DNA from: Nocardia rhizosphaerihabitans
GTDB lineage: Bacteria > Actinomycetota > Actinomycetes > Mycobacteriales > Mycobacteriaceae
Direction: 5' to 3'
NCBI RefSeq assembly: GCF_014646295.1
Contig: NZ_BMNE01000001.1
Location: forward strand, 1,240,001 to 1,304,000
Length of the DNA stretch: 64,000 nt
Position 1 is the stretch's first letter, and each line of letters starts with the position of its first letter. Made by a program: the position numbers and the translations under genes. The notes under the pieces are model-generated. The model saw only the letters and a list, made by a program, of their open reading frames with translations. It had not been told where the DNA came from and made no database searches. Shown one piece after another: positions 57,415 through 64,000 of this stretch.

Positions 57415-58602
57415 GTGACAGAGGTGCGGCCGACGGCCGAAGTGACCAGGATCGGCGACGGCAGACGCTGGCTGATGCTCGCCCTCGGTGTATTCGCGCA
57501 GACCTCGAGTTCGATCTTCATCCACGGCACCCCGTTCCTGCTGCCCGCGCTCACCGCTCGCGGCGATTCCCTGTTCGCCGCGGGCGCGCTGGTCGCCCTG
57601 CCGACCGTCGGCCTGGTGTGCACGCTGATCGCGTGGGGCTATGTCGTCGACCGGATCGGCGAAAGGATCGTGCTGGTGGCGGGCACGGCGCTGATGTTCG
57701 TGGCCGGTGTCGCCGCCGCGCTGGTGGACAACCCGATCGCGTTCGGCGCGCTGCTGTTCCTTGGCGGTGTCGGCGCGGCCAGCTCCAACGGCGCGAGCGG
57801 CCGGGTGATCGTCGGCTGGTTCCCGCCCGACCGGCGCGGCCTGGCCATGGGCATCCGCCAGACCGCCCAGCCGCTGGGCGTCGGCCTGGCCGCGCTGAGC
57901 ATTCCGTGGGTCGCCGAACACCACGGCATCCCCGCCGCCCTGCTTGTCCCCGCGCTGATGGCCGGTATCGCCGCGGTCGGCTGTCTGGTCGGCATCGTCG
58001 ACCCGCCGCGTCCGCCCGCCAAGGCCGCCGACCGCGCCAACCCCTACCGCGGCGGCGATTCCACCCTGTGGCGCATCCACGCCGTCTCGATCCTGCTGGT
58101 CATCCCGCAGGCCACCCTGTGGACCTTCGCCCTGCTGTGGTTGCACCGCGACCTGGGCTGGTCGCTGGCCGCCGCGGGCGCCCTGATGACGGCCACCCAA
58201 TTCCTGGGTGCCGCAGGACGAATCGGCGCGGGCGCCTGGTCCGATCGCGTCGGCAGCCGCCTCGGCCCGCTGCGCCAGGTGGCCGTCGCCGCCGTCGTCG
58301 CGATGGCCGCCCTGACGATCACCGCCTGGACCGACTGGTGGTGGCTGGCAGTGCCCCTGATGGTCGCCGCCTCGGTGATCTCGGTGTCCGACAACGGCTT
58401 GGCCTTCACCGCCGTCGCCGAAATCGCGGGCCCGTTCTGGAGCGGCCGCGGCCTGGGTATCCAGAACACCGGCCAAAACCTCGCCATCGCCGCCGTCCCA
58501 CCGGTTTTCGGCCTGCTGATCACCGCCACCGGCTTCCCCGCCTCCTTCGCGGTGGCCGCCATCGCCGCTGCGGCGGCGGTCCCATTGGTACCGCGAAAAT
58601 AG
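57415..58602 (+). CDS. Major facilitator superfamily transporter
   Basis: A 395-residue MFS protein with twelve apparent helices. The loop 2-3 signature is WGYVVDRIGERIVLVAGT, and FPPDRRGLAMGIRQTAQPLG is the conserved antiporter-like helix motif. The second half repeats with WSDRVGSRLGPLRQVAV. Start chosen as GTG at 57415 behind AGGTGA; GTGs at 57391 and 57406 are upstream alternatives. The positional equivalent is Rv2994 of M. tuberculosis. Substrate unknown; the palindrome shared with leuCD suggests involvement in amino-acid homeostasis, perhaps export (inference). Confidence 0.87.
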   Translation: MTEVRPTAEVTRIGDGRRWLMLALGVFAQTSSSIFIHGTPFLLPALTARGDSLFAAGALVALPTVGLVCTLIAWGYVVDRIGERIVLVAGTALMFVAGVAAALVDNPIAFGALLFLGGVGAASSNGASGRVIVGWFPPDRRGLAMGIRQTAQPLGVGLAALSIPWVAEHHGIPAALLVPALMAGIAAVGCLVGIVDPPRPPAKAADRANPYRGGDSTLWRIHAVSILLVIPQATLWTFALLWLHRDLGWSLAAAGALMTATQFLGAAGRIGAGAWSDRVGSRLGPLRQVAVAAVVAMAALTITAWTDWWWLAVPLMVAASVISVSDNGLAFTAVAEIAGPFWSGRGLGIQNTGQNLAIAAVPPVFGLLITATGFPASFAVAAIAAAAAVPLVPRK

Positions 58603-58603
58603 C

Positions 58604-58647
58604 TGTGCCGCATCATGTCTCGATCGACCGAAACATGGTGCGGCACA
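58604..58647. repeat. 44-base near-perfect palindrome directly after the MFS stop codon
   Basis: From TGTGCCGCATCATGT (58604-58618) to ACATGGTGCGGCACA (58633-58647), with 19 of 22 pairs complementary; the three exceptions are transitions, so one strand or the other can form G-U pairs. It begins one base after the MFS stop. It may terminate the MFS transcript or be a small palindromic repeat. Confidence 0.75.
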
Positions 58648-58657
58648 ACAGGACAGC

Positions 58658-58692
58658 GAAGGCCCGCTCCGGCAACAGCCGAGCGGGCCTTC
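58658..58692 (-). terminator. Terminator hairpin of leuB
   Basis: GAAGGCCCGCTC (58658-58669) and GAGCGGGCCTTC (58681-58692) are perfect reverse complements around an 11-base loop, 16 bases after the leuB stop. It can also serve the convergent MFS gene. Confidence 0.85.
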
Positions 58693-58708
58693 GGGTTGTT
58701 CAGCGTCC

Positions 58709-59716
58709 TCAGACGATGGCGGCGATCCGGTCGCCCACCTCGACGGTGGAGGCGGTGCCGGTGCGCGAGGCCAGGTCCTTGGCGACCGCGGACTCGATGC
58801 GCGCGGCGCCCTCGGCGTTGCCGAGGTGGTTGAGCAGCAGCGAGACCGACAGGATGGCGGCGGTCGGGTCGGCCTTGGACTGGCCCGCGATGTCGGGGGC
58901 GCTGCCGTGGACCGGCTCGAACATCGACGGGTTCACGCCGGAGGCGTCGATGTTGCCCGAGGCGGCCAGGCCGATGCCACCGCTGACGGCGGCGGCGAGG
59001 TCGGTGATGATGTCGCCGAACAGGTTGTCGGTGACGATCACGTCGAAGCGGCCCGGGTCGGTCACCATATGGATGGTGGCGGCGTCGATGTGCTGGTAGG
59101 CCGTCTGCACGTCGGGGAACTCGGCGGCGACCTCGTCGACGGTGCGCTGCCACAGCGAACCGGCGAAGGTGAGGACGTTGTTCTTGTGCACCAGGGTCAG
59201 ATGCTTGCGGCGGGCCTGCGCGGTGGCGAAGGCGTAGCGGACCACGCGCTCGATGCCGAAGCGGGTGTTGGTGGACACCTCGGTCGCGACCTCGTGCGGG
59301 GTCTCGACACGGATCGCGCCACCGGTACCGGTGTAGGGACCCTCGGTGCCCTCACGCACGACCACGAAGTCGATGTCGGGGTTGCCCGCCAGCGGGCTGG
59401 TGACACCGGGGAACAGTCGCGACGGACGCAGGTTCACGTGGTGGTCCAGCGCGAAGCGGGTCTTGAGCAGCAGACCACGCTCGAGCACGCCGCTGGGCAC
59501 CGACGGGTCGCCGATGGCGCCGAGCAGGATCGCGTCGTGCTGCTTGAGCTCGGGCAGCACCGACTCCGGCAGGATCTCGCCGGTGCGGTGGTAGCGGGCA
59601 GCGCCCAGGTCGTATTCGGTCTTCTCGACACCGGGCGAGACCACGTCGAGCACCTTGAGCGCCTCGGCGATGACCTCGGGACCGATGCCGTCACCGGCGA
59701 TGACTGCGAGTTTCAT
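58709..59716 (-). CDS. leuB: 3-isopropylmalate dehydrogenase
   Basis: A 335-residue LeuB, oxidising 3-isopropylmalate in leucine synthesis. It has the start [19 protein letters not shown], the catalytic/NAD-binding [20 protein letters not shown] and the late [10 protein letters not shown] motif. ATG at 59714-59716 behind GGAG. It lies downstream of serA on the same strand with a 118-base gap that contains no leuCD-type palindrome. Confidence 0.96.
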   Translation of the reverse strand: MKLAVIAGDGIGPEVIAEALKVLDVVSPGVEKTEYDLGAARYHRTGEILPESVLPELKQHDAILLGAIGDPSVPSGVLERGLLLKTRFALDHHVNLRPSRLFPGVTSPLAGNPDIDFVVVREGTEGPYTGTGGAIRVETPHEVATEVSTNTRFGIERVVRYAFATAQARRKHLTLVHKNNVLTFAGSLWQRTVDEVAAEFPDVQTAYQHIDAATIHMVTDPGRFDVIVTDNLFGDIITDLAAAVSGGIGLAASGNIDASGVNPSMFEPVHGSAPDIAGQSKADPTAAILSVSLLLNHLGNAEGAARIESAVAKDLASRTGTASTVEVGDRIAAIV

Positions 59717-59834
59717 GAACAAGCTCCGTTCGAAGTCGGGGCGGATCGTGCCGCGCCGCGGATACAGATGCGCGCCGCCACCGTGGGGTGACGGCGCGCA
59801 GCTGCCGATGTCCCGGAGACCGGGACGTCACAAC

Positions 59835-61433
59835 TCAGGCCAGGTCGACCAGGACGACCTTGGCGGCGCCGACGGCTTCGGCGATCGCGGTCTGCACCTC
59901 GGCGGACACCTCGCGGTTGACGCGCAGGATCACGGTGGCGCCTTCGGCGTCCACGTCCTGGCTCAGCTGCGCGGCCAGGATGTCGATCTCGGCCTCGCCC
60001 AGCTTGGTGCCGATCTTGCCCAGCGCGCCCGGCTTGTCGGTGTAGTTCAGCACGGCCAGGTTCAGGCCCTCGGCGCGCATGTCGTAGTTGCGGCCGTTGA
60101 TGTTGACGATCTTCTCGACCAGGTTCGGCTCGGTCAGCGTGCCGGCCACGTTCAGGGTCGAGCCGTCGCCGAACACGGCGCGCAGGTCGACCATGCTGCG
60201 GTGGTTCGGGCTCTCGGTGGCGGTGGTGACGGCGGCGGTGATGCCGCGCTCCTTGGCCAGCGACGGCGCGTTGACGAAGGTGACCTGGTCCTCGACCAGC
60301 GCCGAGAACACACCGCGCAGCGCGGACAGCTCCAGCACGGCGACGTCCTGGGCGGCCAGCTCGCCGCGCGCCTGCACCTCGATGCTGACGGGCAGTTCGT
60401 TGGCGATGGCGCCCAGCAGCGCGCCCTGCTTGCGCACGACGTCGAGCCAGGGGGCGACCTCGTCGTTCACGGCGCCACCGGTGACGTTCACCGCACCCGG
60501 CACGAACTCACCGGCCAGCGCCAGCAGCACCGACTTGGCGACATCGGTGCCCGCGCGGTCCTGGGCCTCGGAGGTGGAAGCACCCAGGTGCGGGGTCACG
60601 ACGACCTGCGGCAGGTCGAACAGCGGCGAGTCGGTGCACGGCTCGGTCTCGAACACGTCGAGGCCGGCGGCACGCACGTGGCCGGAGTTGATCGAGTCGG
60701 CCAGGGCCTGCTCGTCGATCAGGCCACCACGCGCGGCGTTGACGATGACGACGCCCGGCTTGGTCAGCGCGAGACGCTCGGCGTTCAGCAGACCCTTGGT
60801 CTCCGGGGTCTTGGGCAGGTGCACCGAGATGAAGTCGGCGCGCTGCAGGACCTCGTCCAGCGACAGCAGCTCGATGCCGAGCTGGGCGGCCTTGGCCGGC
60901 GACACGTAGGGGTCGTAGGCGACGATCTTGGTCTCGAACGCGGCCAGACGGGCGGCGAACAGCTGGCCGATGCGGCCGAGGCCGATCACGCCGACGGTCT
61001 TGCCGAAGATCTCGACACCGTTGAACTTGCTGCGCTGCCAGGTCTTCTCGCGCAGGGTCGCGTCGGCGGCCGGGATCTGACGCGCGGCGGCGAGCAGCAG
61101 GGTGACGGCGTGCTCGGCGGCGGTGTGGATGTTGGAGGTCGGCGCGTTGACGACCATCACGCCACGCTCGGTGGCGGCGGGCACGTCGACATTGTCGAGG
61201 CCCACGCCGGCACGGGCGACGATCTGGAGCTTCTTGCCCGCGTCGAGCACCTCGGCGTCGACGGTGGTCGCGGAGCGCACGAGCAGCGCGTCGGCCTCGG
61301 GCACCGCGGCGAGCAGCGCCGGGCGGTCGGGGCCATCGACCCAGCGAACCTCGACACCGTCACCGAGCGCGTCGACGGTCGACTGGGCGAGCTTGTCGGC
61401 GATCAGAACTACAGGACGGCCTGCTTGGCTCAC
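59835..61433 (-). CDS. serA: D-3-phosphoglycerate dehydrogenase
   Basis: A 532-residue SerA, first step of serine synthesis. Order: catalytic/NAD domain (1-315) with [28 protein letters not shown] and [11 protein letters not shown]; the extra allosteric ASB domain (about 320-455) and a C-terminal ACT domain (about 460-532; [13 protein letters not shown]). This long form matches the M. tuberculosis enzyme, which is inhibited by serine. GTG at 61431-61433 behind AGGAG. Confidence 0.97.
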   Translation of the reverse strand: MSQAGRPVVLIADKLAQSTVDALGDGVEVRWVDGPDRPALLAAVPEADALLVRSATTVDAEVLDAGKKLQIVARAGVGLDNVDVPAATERGVMVVNAPTSNIHTAAEHAVTLLLAAARQIPAADATLREKTWQRSKFNGVEIFGKTVGVIGLGRIGQLFAARLAAFETKIVAYDPYVSPAKAAQLGIELLSLDEVLQRADFISVHLPKTPETKGLLNAERLALTKPGVVIVNAARGGLIDEQALADSINSGHVRAAGLDVFETEPCTDSPLFDLPQVVVTPHLGASTSEAQDRAGTDVAKSVLLALAGEFVPGAVNVTGGAVNDEVAPWLDVVRKQGALLGAIANELPVSIEVQARGELAAQDVAVLELSALRGVFSALVEDQVTFVNAPSLAKERGITAAVTTATESPNHRSMVDLRAVFGDGSTLNVAGTLTEPNLVEKIVNINGRNYDMRAEGLNLAVLNYTDKPGALGKIGTKLGEAEIDILAAQLSQDVDAEGATVILRVNREVSAEVQTAIAEAVGAAKVVLVDLA

Positions 61434-61593
61434 TGTGGGGTACTCCTGGGGAAGAAAGGGGGTCGGCAGTTACCGCCGACCAGAATAGTCGGCGGGGTTC
61501 GCCTCCCCTTACCCCCCTGCCGAAAACCGGGTGAACCCTGGGCGTCGCCGCACCTACCATCACGCCACGTCCTTGCGCACCGTCCCCGACTCG

Positions 61594-62376
61594 ATGGATC
61601 CGGCCGTGGTGGCCGCCGTCGACGCCGAGCTCGACCGGGTGGCGGCCGAGCACGGCGTGTCCATCCGGCTGGCCATCGAAAGCGGCAGCCGCGCTTGGGG
61701 TTTCCCCTCGCCGGATTCCGACTACGACTGCCGGTTCGTCTATGTGGCGAGCCTGGAGACCTATCTGTCGCCGTGGTCGCGGCGCGATGTCATCGAGACG
61801 CCGCTGGTCGGGCTGCTCGATGTGAACGGCTGGGACCTGGCCAAGGCGCTGCGCCTGCTGGTGCAGGGCAACGCGGTGCTGGTCGAGTGGCTGATGTCAC
61901 CGATCGTCTATCGCGGCGACGAGGCGTTCCGCGCCCGCCTGCGCGAGGTGGCCGAGGAGGTGGCCGATCGCGACCGGATCGCCCGGCACTATCTGCACCT
62001 GGGCGCGCGCCAGTGGACACTGTTCCAGCGCAACGGCGGCTTGAAGAAGGTGTTCTACTCCCTGCGCCCGGCGATGGCGCTGCGCTGGTTGCGCGAGCAT
62101 CCCGGCGCCGCGGTGGCCCCGATGCACCTGCCGACCTTGCTCGCCCAGTGCGAACTGCCCGCAGACCTGGTCGCCTCGATCACCGAGCTGACGGCACTCA
62201 AGTCGAAGACCAGGGAGATGGGCTCGGGCGAGCCGCCGCGCTCGATCGCGAACTTCATCGACGATGAGTTCGCCAGGGCGGCACCGGAATTCGCAATGCG
62301 CGGGCCGCGGGATCTGACGGCGGCGCGAGCGGTGACCGAACAGTTCTTCCGCACGGAGGCACTGGCCCCCAGATAG
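61594..62376 (+). CDS. RlaP-type nucleotidyltransferase (DUF/YcgL family PF10127)
   Basis: A 260-residue member of the nucleotidyltransferase superfamily, with the core GSRAWGFPSPDSDYDCRFVYV (GS...D-x-D metal site). WLMSPIVYRGD and a C-terminal helical domain with GGLKKVFYSLRPAMALRWL match the RlaP family, associated with RNA repair in other bacteria. No RNA ligase or other repair partner is nearby. Start chosen as ATG at 61594, where the family's homology begins; a TTG at 61573 and a GTG at 61531 are in-frame alternatives, and TACCAT (61555-61560) would suit a leaderless TTG. Confidence 0.78.
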   Translation: MDPAVVAAVDAELDRVAAEHGVSIRLAIESGSRAWGFPSPDSDYDCRFVYVASLETYLSPWSRRDVIETPLVGLLDVNGWDLAKALRLLVQGNAVLVEWLMSPIVYRGDEAFRARLREVAEEVADRDRIARHYLHLGARQWTLFQRNGGLKKVFYSLRPAMALRWLREHPGAAVAPMHLPTLLAQCELPADLVASITELTALKSKTREMGSGEPPRSIANFIDDEFARAAPEFAMRGPRDLTAARAVTEQFFRTEALAPR

Positions 62377-62382
62377 CAGAAA

Positions 62383-62404
62383 CTCCGCACCTACTGGTGC
62401 GGAG
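62383..62404. terminator. Terminator between the nucleotidyltransferase and cspA
   Basis: CTCCGCACC (62383-62391) pairs with GGTGCGGAG (62396-62404) around a TACT loop, followed by CTTCAC. Lies between convergent genes and probably works in both directions. Confidence 0.8.
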
Positions 62405-62435
62405 CTTCACGTTCGTACGCTGGTCAAGCGCAGAA

Positions 62436-62639
62436 TCAGAGGACGCGGACGTCCTGAGCCTGCGGGCCCTTCTGACCCTGACCGATCTCGAACTCCACAC
62501 GCTGACCCTCGTCGAGGGAGCGGAAGCCCGAGCCGCTAACAGCCGAGTAGTGCACGAAGACGTCGGGTCCGCCGCCGTCCTGTGCGATGAAGCCGAAGCC
62601 CTTCTCGCTGTTGAACCACTTCACAATGCCCTGAGCCAT
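62436..62639 (-). CDS. cspA: Cold-shock domain protein
   Basis: A 67-residue CspA-type protein with RNP1 KGFGFI and RNP2 VFVHYSA motifs, an RNA/ssDNA chaperone. The ATG at 62637-62639 follows GAAGG. The 5' leader seems short (about 23 bases from the predicted start point), unlike the long leader of E. coli cspA, so thermosensing by a structured leader is unlikely. Confidence 0.95.
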   Translation of the reverse strand: MAQGIVKWFNSEKGFGFIAQDGGGPDVFVHYSAVSGSGFRSLDEGQRVEFEIGQGQKGPQAQDVRVL

Positions 62640-62668
62640 TTCAAAACCTTCTGTAGACGAGCCAGGTC

Positions 62669-62698
62669 CTAATAGTCCGGTCCCGGTCTCGCCATCAA
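62669..62698 (-). promoter_or_regulatory. Promoter of cspA
   Basis: On the minus strand TTGATG (62698-62693), an 18-base spacer and TATTAG (62674-62669) form a good sigma-70-type promoter. The start point would be near 62662, giving a 5' leader of about 23 bases. Confidence 0.6.
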
Positions 62699-63035
62699 CA
62701 ATGCCATGATCCGACGAATTCCTCCACACCCGACTTCGTGGACTGTGAGGAAGCCAACGCCGCGATGCCGCCGCCCAGTGCTGTCACACAAGCGACCGTT
62801 TGGATGCTCGGTGTATGCCGAGGCAGTTGCGGCGAGGATGCCGGATTCGATCGGCGCTCTCCGCCGAACCGGCTGGCACACTTCACCATCGACACCTCTA
62901 CGCAACTGCGCCCGGTCACCGTCAGCATCCCTAGACATTTTCCAGAAACCCAGTACGGCAAATTTCCTACCAGCGTATTTTCCGAGTTTGTGAGGGAGGG
63001 CACACCCCGCGGAGAAATCACGCAAGGAGTAGAGA
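62699..63035. other. Intergenic region upstream of the MHYT gene
   Basis: About 337 bases without a gene I can support. Several short ORFs in all frames lack ribosome sites or family features. The AT-richer part from about 62935 to 62985 probably holds the promoter of the MHYT gene; the AAGGAG ribosome site is at 63024-63029. Confidence 0.5.
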
Positions 63036-63818
63036 GTGCTGGACATCAACCATTTCACCTACGGCTGGGTAACCCCGCTGCCGGCGTATCTCATGTCGGT
63101 CCTCGGGTCGATGCTGGCACTGCGTTGCATGGTTCGCTCGCGCGCATCGGGTAGTCATGGCGGCTGGCTCACCGCGGCCGCGATCGCACTCGGCGGGACC
63201 GGCATCTGGGTCATGCATTTCATCGCGATGCTCGGCTTTTCCGTGCACGGCGCGACCATCCGATACAACGTCCCGATCACCTTGTTCAGCGCCGCCGTCG
63301 CGATGGGTGTGGTGTGGCTCGGGCTGTCCATCGTGGTGCGCCGCAGCTGGGACAGCGCCGCTCTCCCGGTGGGCGGGACGATCACCGGTCTCGGCGTCGG
63401 CGCGATGCACTATTCCGGCATGTACGCGATGAAGACCGACATCGAAATCGTCTACGACCCGTTCGTGGTCGCCGTCTCGATGGTCATCGCCGTCGTCGCC
63501 GCCACGGCCGCGCTCTGGTTCGCTCTGCACATCCACGGACTCCTCGCCACCATCGGCGCCGCGCTGCTGATGGGCGTGGCCGTCACCGGCATGCACTACA
63601 CCGGCATGTTCTCGATGAGCGCGCACACCAGCGCCCACGTCGCCCACGCCTCCGGCGCCACCGCGACCCAGCTGCTCACCCCGCTGATCATCGGGGTCAG
63701 CATGGTCACCATGGTGCTGCTCATGCAGGTCGGCATCACCGAAGCCGAGGACCCCAACCTGGCCAGGCCGGTGCACGGTCAGCGCGCGAGCCGCTTCTGG
63801 CCCAGCGGCCAGAGCTGA
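63036..63818 (+). CDS. MHYT-domain integral membrane sensor
   Basis: A 260-residue seven-helix protein with the three MHYT-type repeats: WVMHFIAM (about 64), GAMHYSGMYAM (about 125) and GMHYTGMFSM (about 187). MHYT domains are proposed to bind copper and sense O2, CO or NO. Usually the domain is fused to GGDEF/EAL or kinase domains; here it is alone, with only a short polar tail. GTG start at 63036 behind AAGGAG. Confidence 0.88.
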   Translation: MLDINHFTYGWVTPLPAYLMSVLGSMLALRCMVRSRASGSHGGWLTAAAIALGGTGIWVMHFIAMLGFSVHGATIRYNVPITLFSAAVAMGVVWLGLSIVVRRSWDSAALPVGGTITGLGVGAMHYSGMYAMKTDIEIVYDPFVVAVSMVIAVVAATAALWFALHIHGLLATIGAALLMGVAVTGMHYTGMFSMSAHTSAHVAHASGATATQLLTPLIIGVSMVTMVLLMQVGITEAEDPNLARPVHGQRASRFWPSGQS

Positions 63819-63892
63819 ATCTGTCGTACCCCGTTGAGACACTGAGGAGGTAGCAATCACCGGCTCCGGCCGAGTCTTCACGGGGGATCCAC

Positions 63893-64000
63893 GTGCTGTT
63901 CTTCATCATCGCGGCCGTGCTCTGCGCGGGTGCAGGCGCTCTCGCCCTGTTCACTGCCTCGATCGCCGAATCCAAGGCGACCGACGCGCTGCTCGCGTCG
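63893..64000 (+). CDS. Truncated ORF with an N-terminal membrane helix (runs off the window)
   Basis: From a GTG at 63893-63895 (behind GGGGGAT) the frame stays open to the window end, 36 codons. It starts with a hydrophobic segment (LFFIIAAVLCAGAGALALF) and then a short polar helix (ESKATDAL), like a signal anchor. The family cannot be told from this fragment. Confidence 0.55.
   Translation, partial: MLFFIIAAVLCAGAGALALFTASIAESKATDALLAS

Noticed and set aside
62669..63058. Minus-strand ORF of 129 codons upstream of cspA
   Set aside because: It overlaps the cspA promoter, lacks a ribosome site and has no recognisable protein features.

Overview
The window is high-GC actinobacterial chromosome. 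Gene content and order point to the Mycobacteriales, most likely Nocardia or a close relative (inference from remembered synteny; no search was run). Two blocks follow Mycobacterium tuberculosis order: smc - acyP - OsmC - mutM - rnc - DUF177 - sepIVA, and coaD - rsmD - pyc ... recG - DAK - rpmB - ung - thiL - DUF3515 - ddl - gpsA - fbiD - ppk - mutT1 - hupB - leuD - leuC - IclR - gltX - FAH - MFS - leuB - serA. I see no IS element, prophage, CRISPR array or rRNA.

1-6.9 kb: a 3'-truncated smc (cut by the window edge), a decayed MerR-type regulator, a four-gene envelope cassette (DUF1190, ATP-grasp glutathionylspermidine-synthase-like enzyme, DUF350, DUF1707), then acyP and OsmC. The cassette resembles the E. 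coli yjfLMC / ygiBC arrangement and is inserted between smc and acyP, which are neighbours in M. tuberculosis.

7-25.8 kb: the potassium locus kdpED / kdpFABC arranged divergently around an inverted-repeat regulatory region, with two very small membrane peptides in addition to the core genes. Next come a glycogen-debranching-type enzyme with a GT4 glycosyltransferase, a membrane-anchored PstS-like protein, a PHP protein and a RibD/DHFR-fold reductase. The housekeeping run DUF177-rpmF-rnc-mutM and the septation factor sepIVA follow.

26-40 kb: gtrA-like, the pyc-rsmD-coaD operon, metE behind a cobalamin riboswitch, a RamB/PrpR-type short-chain acyl-CoA regulator, recG with a DAK2-family kinase gene carrying an in-frame minisatellite, and rpmB. 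M. tuberculosis has its PDIM/PGL lipid locus between sepIVA and coaD; here the interval holds only one GtrA gene.

40-64 kb: acyltransferase, crotonase, a small secreted protein, DNA repair (ung, mutT1), cofactor genes (thiL, fbiD), cell-wall and lipid precursors (ddl, gpsA), polyphosphate (ppk), nucleoid (hupB), and leucine/serine biosynthesis (leuCD, leuB, serA). The leucine regulator (NdgR/LtbR type) is divergent from leuCD, and tRNA-Glu and tRNA-Gln lie beside gltX. The window ends with an RlaP-type nucleotidyltransferase, a cold-shock protein, an MHYT membrane sensor and a truncated ORF. Near-identical 15-base palindromes occur in front of leuCD and in front of the MFS transporter, which suggests one regulator serves both. 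Many genes overlap by 1 to 4 bases, as expected for translationally coupled operons.
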